Assembly: GCF_023333595.1 (NCBI RefSeq)
Contig: NZ_JAIQZM010000053.1
Coordinates: 1-32,137 of the forward strand
Direction: 5' to 3'
DNA length: 32,137 nucleotides
Origin: Argonema galeatum A003/A1
GTDB lineage: Bacteria > Cyanobacteriota > Cyanobacteriia > Cyanobacteriales > Aerosakkonemataceae
In this document: one piece after another, positions 22,778 through 30,883 of the stretch
How positions within the stretch are numbered: the stretch's first letter is position 1
How the letters are laid out: every line of letters begins with the position of its first letter
Made by a program: the position numbers and the translations under genes
The notes under the pieces: model-generated
What the model saw: the letters and a program-made list of their open reading frames with translations, nothing else
Databases searched by the model: none
Told to the model about the DNA's origin: nothing

Positions 22778-23131
22778 TTAGCAGGGAACCAACTCTTGCT
22801 CTCCCTGTTGATCGGTTCCAGATGGTACTGTCACCTTTTCAACCGAAAGTTCTTCTGCAAGTACACCTGGCTGTTTGTTTAGGGAAACTAAATCTCCCTG
22901 TTGGACTACGACGGAACCCTTACACTCCGGACAACTGTAAACTCGATGCGTTTGCCCGTAGGATGCCTCTATCTCGTCTATCACTTCTGGGTGAGTTAGG
23001 TAGAAGATAATGGCTCGTTCGGCAATCGATGACATCGGCTCTGAGTCAATTGCGGCTCGAATCTTGAGTTGACGATGCAGCTCTGGTGAAAGATACAACG
23101 TAACCTTTTGTTTATCTTGCATATGACTCAT
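22778..23131 (-). CDS. Ribbon-helix-helix/zinc-ribbon-like small protein
   Basis: A 117-residue protein. Residues about 8-50 (VTLYLSPELHRQLKIRAAID then MSSIAERAIIFYLTHPE) match a ribbon-helix-helix DNA-binding domain. SCPECKG further on looks like half of a zinc ribbon, and one more Cys ends the protein. It is probably a transcriptional regulator of its own operon (inference). Two ATGs lie three codons apart (MSHM); I use the first. It lies 92 bp upstream of ycf46 on the same strand and, from memory, corresponds to the first gene of the Synechocystis slr0373-slr0374-slr0376 stress-responsive operon. Confidence 0.75.
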   Translation of the reverse strand: MSHMQDKQKVTLYLSPELHRQLKIRAAIDSEPMSSIAERAIIFYLTHPEVIDEIEASYGQTHRVYSCPECKGSVVVQQGDLVSLNKQPGVLAEELSVEKVTVPSGTDQQGEQELVPC

Positions 23132-23300
23132 CAGTCGTTCTACCCGGGTATGTATATCACCTTATCGATTAGATAGCCCGCTGTCAAGACATTAAAACGC
23201 TTTGACTGCATTATTGTTACATTTGTTTACATTGTGGGATTTGTTTGGATCTAGCTTTTCAAGGAGAGGGAAATTTGTTATATTGGTATTCCTGAGTTAC

Positions 23301-23371
<71 letters not shown>

Positions 23372-23532
23372 TTTATGTACTGTACATCAGAAGATTCGTC
23401 AACCTCTTGGGGATTTCACTCCCGCTTAGGTTCACGAAAAAAATAAGGTGGGTTCCCCCTTGGTCGGAGGTGATTCAGTGGCCACCACTGCGGTAAACCC
23501 GCACCCGTATTGCTGGGGGCGCACCTACATTC

Positions 23533-23549
23533 CTATCCGCAAGGGATAG
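23533..23549. repeat. Small palindrome CTATCC-GCAAG-GGATAG
   Basis: Perfect 6-bp arms around GCAAG, 11 bp before the GTG of the 81-codon gene. It may be part of a scattered intergenic element that replaced the original 5' end of that gene. No other signal is seen between tRNA-Cys and the gene (23372-23559). Confidence 0.4.
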
Positions 23550-23559
23550 CAGCTTCGGG

Positions 23560-23805
23560 GTGGGCGGTTTTACGTTTGAGGTGGCGCGGGAAGTGCTGAA
23601 GACGCTTAAGGAACAGTATCCGGGGGTTTTGAGCGATCGAGAGCCAAAGCGGTTAATTTTTGTCAAAGAGTCGCAGGAAGGCGCGGGTAAACTGATAGAG
23701 TTCGATGTTGAGAAGGTAGTACCAGCTTGGGCTGAGGGGAAGTTTGTTGTGCCGGTGTGGTTAGATGTGATTTATGGGCGATCGCGTGAGAGGGTGAGAG
23801 GGTGA
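23560..23805 (+). CDS. Hypothetical protein, possibly 5'-truncated
   Basis: An 81-residue protein starting at a GTG with no ribosome site. It reads GGFTFEVAREVLKTLKEQYP, then SDREPKRLIFVKESQEGAGK and VVPVWLDVIYGRSR. I do not recognise it. The frame is open upstream to a TAA at about 23490 but contains no ATG/GTG there, and a palindrome lies within it. The natural N-terminus may therefore be missing. It is followed by about 90 bp rich in GTGAGAGG-type repeats, then by the type III methylase gene. Confidence 0.45.
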   Translation: MGGFTFEVAREVLKTLKEQYPGVLSDREPKRLIFVKESQEGAGKLIEFDVEKVVPAWAEGKFVVPVWLDVIYGRSRERVRG

Positions 23806-23899
23806 AGGGGTAAAGTGCGATCGCAAAAAATCCTCAACAACTTCGGCAAAAGCGTCAAATAAATTGTAAACTCAAGGTTTTGAAGCTAGGGAAAGTTGG

Positions 23900-26521
23900 A
23901 TGGCGAGACAAAAGAAACCTGACCAAAAACCGATCGAGCAGTACAAGCACGAAAACCAGCAACGAGTCAATAACCCACCGATCGGACTGGTTACGCCAGA
24001 AACCGATCCCGATGGCGATCGCAAAAATTATAGCTACGATCCGCACCTCGATCCGCAGTTAGTTTGGGCGGGTAAGGCAGAACATACTAATTTTGCAGTA
24101 CCAACTGTTTCGCTGCACGTTCACGAACGCATCGATCCTCGCACTATTATAGAAGCAGTTCGCAAGGAAAATCAAAGTGAAGGTGTGCAGTTATCTCTGT
24201 TTGAGATACCAGAAGAAAATCCGCCTATTCGACAGGCGATCGAATTTTACAAGCATCCGCATAATTGGAGTAACCGTTTGGTTGCTGGAGACTCGCTGTT
24301 AGTGATGAATTCCCTGTTAGAAAAAGAGGGAATGGCGGGACAAGTACAGATGATGTATTTCGATCCTCCTTATGGGATTAAATATGGTTCAAATTTTCAG
24401 CCGTTTGTGAATAAGCGGGATGTGAAGGATGGGAAAGATGAGGATTTGACTCAAGAACCGGAAATGATTAAGGCGTTTCGGGATACTTGGGAGTTAGGGA
24501 TTCATTCTTATTTGACTTATTTAAGAGATAGATTGTTATTGGCGAGGGAGTTATTATCGGAAAGTGGTAGTATTTTTGTGCAGATTTCGGATGATAATTT
24601 GCATCATGTTAGGGAATTGATGGATGAAATTTTTGGAAGTGATAATTTTATTTCATTGATTACTTTTGTAACGACTACTAGCCAAACAAGCTCTTTAATA
24701 TCGACTGTATGTGATTTTATTGTTTGGTATGCCAAGGATAAAAAACAAGTTAAATATAGACAATTGTTTTTGTCCAAAGAGTTAGGTGGTGAAGGAAGTT
24801 CAAAATATACAAAGGTTTTATTGCCAGATGGATCTAAGTCATCCGTAAAAGAAGTTATTCAAAAACATAACGGTAAAATACCTAATAATTATAAATTCTA
24901 CAGGATTGGTGGATTGACTTCTCAAAGTGGAGGGCAAAATAGTTTATTTTCTGTTTATTTTGAAGGTGAAATAATTCAGCCAAAAAATGGATACTGGAAA
25001 ACCAATGAAGAAGGAATGAGAAAGCTGATAATTAGTCAAAGAATTGAAAAAGAAGGAAAATCAATTGGATACGTTCGTTTTATCGATGATTTTCCTGCAT
25101 TTGCAATAGGTAATGTATGGGTTGAGCAAGCTAGTATTCAAAGTCGTTCCGATCCTAAAGTTTATGTAGTTCAAACAGCAACAAAAGTTATTCAACGCTG
25201 CCTATTAATGACCACAGACCCAGGAGATTTAGTCCTCGACATCACCTGCGGTAGCGGCACAACTGCCTATGTTGCCGAACAATGGGGACGCAGATGGATA
25301 ACCTGCGATACCTCGCGGGTAGCAATAACCCTAGCCAAACAACGCTTAATGACCGCCACCTTTGACTATTACCAACTGGCAAAACCAGAGGAAGGCGTAG
25401 GCAGTGGTTTCAAATATAAAACAGTCCCTCACATCACCCTCAAATCTATTGCCAATAACCCCGAAATTCGGGAAGGCATGAATCGGATAGAAATAGAACA
25501 AGCTATTAATAAATACGCCGACCAAGAAACCCTCTACGACCAACCTTTACTCGACAAATCCAAAGCCAGAGTCACCGGCCCCTTCACCGTAGAAGCCGTC
25601 CCCGCCCCCACAGTAAAACCCATTGATGACATTATCAATCCCCCCGTTGCTGATAATTCAATCACCCGTTCCGGCGAAACATTGCGACAATCAGAATGGC
25701 GCGATGAAATGCTAAAAACAGGGATTCGCGGTAAAAACGGACAATACATTTTATTCTCGCGAGTCGAACCTTTACCAGGCACTCGTTGGCTTCATGCCGA
25801 TGCCGAAACCAAACCTAATGACCTCGGCGCTAATACCGTAAAAGAAGCTAGTGGTACCTATGATAAACCCACGCGAGTCGTGATTTCCTTCGGGCAAGAA
25901 CACGCACCCCTAGAACAACGCCAAGTTGCCCAAGCCATTGAAGAAGCCCAAACTTTAGTCCCCAAACCCAAATTAATCATCTTTGCCGCCTTTCAATTTG
26001 ACCCCGAAGCATCCAAAGACATCGACGAAACCAACTGGCCCGGTGTCACACTTCTGAAAGCACAAATGAACGCCGATTTACTAACAGAAGACCTCAAGAA
26101 AAAACGCGCTAGTAACGATAGTTTCTGGCTGATGGGTCAACCCGATGTTGCATTGCGCCGCATCGATAAAGGGGAAAATCAAGGTAAGTGGGAAGTCGAA
26201 GTTTTTGGCTTCGATTATTATAATACCAAAACCGGAAATATTGAATCGGGCAGCGTCGAAAAAATTGCCGTATGGATGTTAGATATTGATTATGATGGCA
26301 GAAGCGTCTTCCCCCGTCAGGTTTTCTTCCCAATGGCAGGGGAAAAAGATGCTTGGTCACGTCTAGCCCGCAATCTTAAAGCCGAAATTGACGAGGATTT
26401 AATAGAGTCTTATCAGGGTACTGTTTCCTTGCCTTTTGAAATGGGAGAGTATCAGCGCGTTGCTGTCAAAATTGTGGATGATAGAGGAATTGAAAGCTTG
26501 AAGATTATTCGGTTAACCTAA
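23900..26521 (+). CDS. mod: Type III restriction-modification methyltransferase subunit (Mod)
   Basis: An 873-residue adenine-specific DNA methyltransferase. The catalytic DPPY is at residues 155-158 and the AdoMet-binding motif DITCGSGTT at about 447-455, so the order DPPY-then-FxGxG is that of the beta class typical of type III Mod. The target-recognition region lies between (about 255-420) and is strikingly AT-rich at the DNA level. A long C-terminal extension (about 480-873) is present, making this longer than the common 600-700-residue Mod. It methylates one strand of the site and supplies specificity to the Res partner, encoded 1.4 kb downstream. The gene is complete. Confidence 0.93.
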   Translation: MARQKKPDQKPIEQYKHENQQRVNNPPIGLVTPETDPDGDRKNYSYDPHLDPQLVWAGKAEHTNFAVPTVSLHVHERIDPRTIIEAVRKENQSEGVQLSLFEIPEENPPIRQAIEFYKHPHNWSNRLVAGDSLLVMNSLLEKEGMAGQVQMMYFDPPYGIKYGSNFQPFVNKRDVKDGKDEDLTQEPEMIKAFRDTWELGIHSYLTYLRDRLLLARELLSESGSIFVQISDDNLHHVRELMDEIFGSDNFISLITFVTTTSQTSSLISTVCDFIVWYAKDKKQVKYRQLFLSKELGGEGSSKYTKVLLPDGSKSSVKEVIQKHNGKIPNNYKFYRIGGLTSQSGGQNSLFSVYFEGEIIQPKNGYWKTNEEGMRKLIISQRIEKEGKSIGYVRFIDDFPAFAIGNVWVEQASIQSRSDPKVYVVQTATKVIQRCLLMTTDPGDLVLDITCGSGTTAYVAEQWGRRWITCDTSRVAITLAKQRLMTATFDYYQLAKPEEGVGSGFKYKTVPHITLKSIANNPEIREGMNRIEIEQAINKYADQETLYDQPLLDKSKARVTGPFTVEAVPAPTVKPIDDIINPPVADNSITRSGETLRQSEWRDEMLKTGIRGKNGQYILFSRVEPLPGTRWLHADAETKPNDLGANTVKEASGTYDKPTRVVISFGQEHAPLEQRQVAQAIEEAQTLVPKPKLIIFAAFQFDPEASKDIDETNWPGVTLLKAQMNADLLTEDLKKKRASNDSFWLMGQPDVALRRIDKGENQGKWEVEVFGFDYYNTKTGNIESGSVEKIAVWMLDIDYDGRSVFPRQVFFPMAGEKDAWSRLARNLKAEIDEDLIESYQGTVSLPFEMGEYQRVAVKIVDDRGIESLKIIRLT

Positions 26522-26535
26522 GAAACTCGGTTTCT
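26521..26535 (+). terminator. Short stem-loop at the end of mod
   Basis: AGAAAC-TCG-GTTTCT is a perfect 6-bp hairpin starting at the last base of the mod stop codon. It is too weak alone for efficient termination but could attenuate read-through into the toxin-antitoxin genes. Confidence 0.3.
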
Positions 26536-26542
26536 GGATGTG

Positions 26543-26551
26543 TGCTATAAT
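26543..26551 (+). promoter_or_regulatory. Extended -10 promoter for the toxin-antitoxin pair
   Basis: TGC-TATAAT is a consensus extended -10 (TGN-TATAAT), 34 bp before the antitoxin ATG. There is no TTGACA at the normal distance, which an extended -10 can tolerate. AAGAGGA at 26572-26578 is a good ribosome site, 7 nt from the ATG. The pair therefore probably has its own transcription independent of mod. Confidence 0.6.
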
Positions 26552-26585
26552 AGGTTAAAGGTTTTAATTTCAAGAGGATTTAACT

Positions 26586-26837
26586 ATGACTCTGGCTATC
26601 AACAAAAAAAATGCGATTTTAGAGAACATCGAAACTCTAACAGTACAACAACAGGATGCCGTTTTAGAATTTATTGAATTTATGCGATATAAAGCGCAAA
26701 AGCAGGAGGAACAGGTAGAGGAAAAACAACCAATTTCCGCTTATGAAGCAGCGAAACAGTGGGCGGGATGTGTAGATTTTGGCCCCGGTGATTTAGGGAC
26801 AAATAAAGAATATTTAAAAGGCAGGGGTAAAAAATGA
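26586..26837 (+). CDS. DUF2281-like antitoxin of a PIN module
   Basis: An 83-residue acidic protein: an N-terminal helical segment (IETLTVQQQDAVLEFIEFMR) is followed by a Lys/Glu/Gln stretch and a C-terminal AAKQWAGCVDFGPGDLGTN tail. That layout, and the VLEFIEFMRYK phrase, resemble DUF2281-type antitoxins. Its stop overlaps the start of the PIN gene (ATGA), so the pair is translationally coupled. It should neutralise the toxin through its C-terminal tail and repress the promoter (family inference). Confidence 0.75.
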   Translation: MTLAINKKNAILENIETLTVQQQDAVLEFIEFMRYKAQKQEEQVEEKQPISAYEAAKQWAGCVDFGPGDLGTNKEYLKGRGKK

Positions 26838-27256
26838 AAAGAAACGTATTACTAGATACAGGGGTGTTAGTGACATTTATTAATAAAAGAGAAAAACTAC
26901 ATCCCTGGACAAATGAACAATGGAAAAAGATTGAACCGCCTTTATTAACTTGTGAAGCGGTAATAACTGAGGCTTGTTTTCTACTGCAAGATGTCTATGA
27001 AGGTGAGGAGGCAGTGATGAATTTAATCAGTCAAAAAATCATTTCAATTCCTTTTCAACTGAATGATGACAGCGAAGCGATTAGAGAATTGATGAAACGG
27101 TATCAGAATGTACCGATGTCTTTAGCAGATGCTTGTTTAGTCAGAATGAGTGAGTTAATTTCCGGTAGTTGTGTATTAACATTAGATAGCGATTTTCTCG
27201 TTTATCGGAAGAATAAAAATCAGATGATAGATTTAATTTTTGCTGATCAGTTATAA
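26834..27256 (+). CDS. PIN-domain ribonuclease toxin
   Basis: A 140-residue PIN domain (VapC-like). The metal-binding acids are at Asp8 (LLDTGVL), Glu46 (AVITEACFLL), Asp99 (SLADACLV) and Asp118/Asp120 (LTLDSDF), so the active site looks complete. VapC-type toxins cleave RNA, often tRNA or rRNA. The gene shares ATGA with the antitoxin gene. It sits between mod and res of a type III restriction system, an unusual place that could help maintain the locus. Confidence 0.85.
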   Translation: MKRNVLLDTGVLVTFINKREKLHPWTNEQWKKIEPPLLTCEAVITEACFLLQDVYEGEEAVMNLISQKIISIPFQLNDDSEAIRELMKRYQNVPMSLADACLVRMSELISGSCVLTLDSDFLVYRKNKNQMIDLIFADQL

Positions 27257-27302
27257 ATTTGATTTTTTAATTTTAAATTAACTTAAAATAGAGGTTTTTT
27301 CC

Positions 27303-27908
27303 ATGATTCAAGCGATATCTAAGTTAATGACTTTCGATGACTTTCTGGAATGGAAGCCAGAAAACGGACGCTATGAACTACATAACGGAGTTATTGTTGA
27401 GATGCAGACGACAGGAAAACATGAAGAAGTTGTTGAATTTTTGCAGACAGAACTAATCCTAGAAACTCGGCGGCTGCAACTTCCCTATCGATTCCCCAAG
27501 AATGCCCTCGTTAAATCTCCCGAACAAGAAACGGGTTATTTGCCCGATGTTTTAGCAGTTAACCGTGATTCTTTAGCGCTAGAGCCTTTATGGGCCAAAT
27601 CCTCAACAATTACTCAAGGCTCATCCATTCCTCTCGCGATTGAAGTTGTTAGCACAAATTGGCGCGATGATTATGCACATAAGATGATCGACTATGAAGC
27701 TTTCGGCATTCCTGAATATTGGATTGTCGATTATTTAGGTTTAGGCGGTATTCGTTATATTGGTTCTCCGAAACAGCCTACTTTGTCGGTTTGTCTGTTG
27801 GTAGATGGTGAGTATCAGATTAAGCTATTTCGGGGAGATGAGAGAATTGAGTCAGCGGTATTTCGCGAGTTGAATTTGACCGCACAGCAAATTTTTAATG
27901 GCGGCTAA
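27303..27908 (+). CDS. Uma2 family (DUF820) endonuclease-like protein
   Basis: A 201-residue Uma2 protein with the PD-(D/E)XK core: YELHNGVIVEM, LPDVLAVNRD (Asp82), LAIEVVSTNWRDDYAHK (Glu114, Lys127) and AFGIPEYWIVD. GAGG lies about 8 nt before the ATG. It differs much from the copy at 4.3 kb, so they are not recent duplicates. It lies 46 bp after the PIN gene and 51 bp before res, all on one strand, so it is probably transcribed with them. Function of the family is not established. Confidence 0.87.
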   Translation: MIQAISKLMTFDDFLEWKPENGRYELHNGVIVEMQTTGKHEEVVEFLQTELILETRRLQLPYRFPKNALVKSPEQETGYLPDVLAVNRDSLALEPLWAKSSTITQGSSIPLAIEVVSTNWRDDYAHKMIDYEAFGIPEYWIVDYLGLGGIRYIGSPKQPTLSVCLLVDGEYQIKLFRGDERIESAVFRELNLTAQQIFNGG

Positions 27909-27959
27909 ATAAATCTATGGCTAATTGGGAAAGCGTTAAGCAAATCAAAAGAGGAGAAT

Positions 27960-30764
27960 ATGTCATCAAAAACCATCGACCAACTTATCATCAATTCTCC
28001 CTACGAAGAACCCAAACAATATTGGCATTACGATCGCACTTCTCGCCTATTCAACCTAACAGATGGGAGAAGACCCGCAGGCTATATCATTGCTTCAGAA
28101 AACTCCAAAACCTTCGACGATCCCGGTAAATTCGTTGAAATACCTTTAGTTAACCAAATCCGTCCCCGCGTCAAAGCTTGGAGTAGTCAAGGATACCCCG
28201 GAGTTACAGGCGTTACCAAGCGTCTGCTAGAACACTGGAACAACCGAGAAGAACGCAATAATCCTTTCTTTTTCTGTCAGTTAGAAGCCATAGAAACCTT
28301 AATCTGGATAACTGAATCTCCACTGTCCGAAAAAGTTGGCATTGATATTCCTTCAGATGGTGGAAACTTCAAACGTCTTTGCTCGAAAATGGCGACAGGT
28401 TCCGGTAAAACTATCGTGATGGCAATGCTGATTGCATGGCAAATATTAAATAAAATTACTTATCCCCAAGATACCCGTTTTTCTAAAGCTATTTTTATTG
28501 TTGCGCCGGGACTAACAGTTAAGAGTCGCCTGCAAGTTCTACTTCCATCTGCGGAAAATAACTACTACGAAGTTTTCAATGTTGTTCCTCTTGGTTTGTT
28601 CGACAAACTCCGTCAGGGTAAAGTTATAATCTGCAATTGGCACGCCCTGAATTGGGACAATGATGAGCAAATTGCCAAAAGGAAAGGCGTTGATAAACGC
28701 GGTGCTAAAAGTAATGAAGCTTACGCGCGCGAAGTGTTAGGAGAAATGGCAAATTCTCGCAATATTGTTGTCATTAATGATGAAGCCCATCACGCATGGC
28801 GTATTTCTGCTGAATCAAAAGTTAAAGGTGTTAGTAAAGAAGAATTAGACGAGGCGACAAAATGGGTTGGTGGACTCGATAGAATCCACCAAGCTAGAAA
28901 AATTTTAACCTGTTTTGATTTCTCCGCCACACCCTTTGCCCCTTCTGGCAAAAAAAGCTCAGAAGAAGCTTTATTTAGCTGGATTGTCAGTGATTTTGGC
29001 TTAAATGATGCGATCGAATCAGGTTTAGTAAAAACGCCTCGCGTCGTAATTCGTGACGATGGCAAACTCACAAAAGATTACAAATCTCGTCTCTACCATC
29101 TCTATCGAGATTCAGAAGTAAACGATGATGTGAATCGGAAAGCTAAACCCAACGAATCTCTCCCCGATTTGCTTAATAATGCCTACTATTTACTCGGAAA
29201 AGATTGGCTAGAAACTGCCAAAGATTGGCAAGAATCTGGCAATAAAGTTCCCCCCGTAATGATTTCTATTGCCAACCGTACCGAAACTGCGGCTAGAATT
29301 AAATACGCCTTCGATCGTAACAAAATTCAGATCGAAGAACTTTGCATTTCAGAACGTACTCTCCACATTGACTCCAACGTGATGAAAATGGCAGAATCCC
29401 AAGAAGAAAGTAGCGAAATACAAGACAAAATATCAGACGATAGCGAAGATGATACCTCTGATGATGAACCTATCCGCAAACTTTCCAAGAAAGAACAGGC
29501 AGAATATTTAAGAAAAACGGTTGATACAGTTGGTCAAATTGGAAAACCAGGAGAACAGATTCAAAATGTAATCTCAGTGGGGATGCTTTCTGAAGGATGG
29601 GATGCCAAAACAGTTACTCACATTATGGGGATTAGAGCATTTTCTAGCCAACTTCTCTGCGAACAAGTGGTAGGGCGAGGTTTACGGAGAACTGCTTACG
29701 ACATTAACCCAGAAACAAACTTATTAGAAGCAGAATATGTCAATATTTTTGGTGTTCCCTTTACCTTTCTTCCCCACGAATCCGATGAAGGAACACCGCC
29801 CCCACCGCCGCCACCTAAAACTGAAATTAAACCAGATCCAGACAAGCAGCAGTTTGAAATTAGGTTTCCCAATATTGTCCGCATTGATTACATTTATCAG
29901 CCAGAACTCAAGCTGAATATGACTCAAGTTGATAGTTTAGAATTAGATGCCTTTGATAATAGCACGCTGGCAGAATTAGCACCGATTGTGGATGGCAAAG
30001 CAGATGTTACTAAAATTAAGGCAATTGACTTAGAAGATTTAGGTCGGAAATTTAGGATGCAAAAAATTGCCTTTGAGGTTGCTAGGGATATTTTTGAGGA
30101 GATGAAACCTGGTTGGAAAGGTAATAGAGAATATTTACTAGCTAAATTAATTCGATTAGTTGAAGAAGTGATCGATTCAGATTTAATTCAAATTACACCG
30201 CCATTATTTAGTTTAGATCAAATTAGGCGACGGATTCTGATTACTCTCAATTTGAGAAAGATAGTGCAGCATATTTGGCAGGCGATTTACTTAGAAAATA
30301 CGGAAAAACTTGAGCCTGTATTTGATTCCGAACATCCCATCCGTTCTACAGGCGATATGCGTCCTTGGTACACTGGCAAACCCTGTGAATACACCCAAAA
30401 ATCCCACATTAATTGTAGCACTTTTGATAGTACATGGGAAGCCAGCGAAGCTTTTGAATTAGATCGAAATGAAAATGTTGATGCTTGGGTAAAAAATGAC
30501 CATCTTGGATTTGAGATTCTCTATATTTTTGATGGTGTTGTTCGCAAATATCGCCCTGACTTTGTAGTTCGGCTCAAAAACGGAGATTTCTTGATATTAG
30601 AAACCAAAGGACAGCAGACACGCCAAGATGTAGCTAAATGGGGATTTTTGGATCAGTGGATTAAAGCTGTTAATCAGCAGGCTGGATTTGGTTATTGGCA
30701 ACGGGCTATATCAAGAAATCCGGCTGATGTGAGGATGATTTTGGAGGGGATTGCAGCTAGATAA
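27960..30764 (+). CDS. res: Type III restriction endonuclease subunit (Res)
   Basis: A 934-residue SF2 helicase-nuclease. Motif I ATGSGKT is at residues 145-151, the DEAH box at 274-277 and motif III SATP at about 322-325. The later motif region VVGRGLRRT matches motif VI. The C-terminal nuclease reads YRPDFVVRLKNGDFLILETKG, with Asp867 and Glu881-x-Lys883, the PD-(D/E)XK site. Type III Res requires Mod and two inversely oriented sites and cuts after one-dimensional communication along DNA (family knowledge). A ribosome site AAGAGGAG lies just before the ATG. A Pro run (PPPPPPP) marks an interdomain linker. No damage is seen, so the enzyme should be active. Confidence 0.94.
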   Translation: MSSKTIDQLIINSPYEEPKQYWHYDRTSRLFNLTDGRRPAGYIIASENSKTFDDPGKFVEIPLVNQIRPRVKAWSSQGYPGVTGVTKRLLEHWNNREERNNPFFFCQLEAIETLIWITESPLSEKVGIDIPSDGGNFKRLCSKMATGSGKTIVMAMLIAWQILNKITYPQDTRFSKAIFIVAPGLTVKSRLQVLLPSAENNYYEVFNVVPLGLFDKLRQGKVIICNWHALNWDNDEQIAKRKGVDKRGAKSNEAYAREVLGEMANSRNIVVINDEAHHAWRISAESKVKGVSKEELDEATKWVGGLDRIHQARKILTCFDFSATPFAPSGKKSSEEALFSWIVSDFGLNDAIESGLVKTPRVVIRDDGKLTKDYKSRLYHLYRDSEVNDDVNRKAKPNESLPDLLNNAYYLLGKDWLETAKDWQESGNKVPPVMISIANRTETAARIKYAFDRNKIQIEELCISERTLHIDSNVMKMAESQEESSEIQDKISDDSEDDTSDDEPIRKLSKKEQAEYLRKTVDTVGQIGKPGEQIQNVISVGMLSEGWDAKTVTHIMGIRAFSSQLLCEQVVGRGLRRTAYDINPETNLLEAEYVNIFGVPFTFLPHESDEGTPPPPPPPKTEIKPDPDKQQFEIRFPNIVRIDYIYQPELKLNMTQVDSLELDAFDNSTLAELAPIVDGKADVTKIKAIDLEDLGRKFRMQKIAFEVARDIFEEMKPGWKGNREYLLAKLIRLVEEVIDSDLIQITPPLFSLDQIRRRILITLNLRKIVQHIWQAIYLENTEKLEPVFDSEHPIRSTGDMRPWYTGKPCEYTQKSHINCSTFDSTWEASEAFELDRNENVDAWVKNDHLGFEILYIFDGVVRKYRPDFVVRLKNGDFLILETKGQQTRQDVAKWGFLDQWIKAVNQQAGFGYWQRAISRNPADVRMILEGIAAR

Positions 30765-30883
30765 AGAAAAATCCGTCGCGCCTCTACTACCACCAGCGCG
30801 ATCGCCAGCAAATCAGAGTTAAATGTACCGAAAGGACGCTCAACAATACCACCTTCAGAGGGGCGATCGTGCCAACAGCATCA

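Noticed and set aside
27917..28129. 70-codon frame (MANWESVKQIKRGEYVIKNH) overlapping the start of res
   Set aside because: Mostly out-of-frame within res. Only the first 14 codons are outside it, and they include the res ribosome site.
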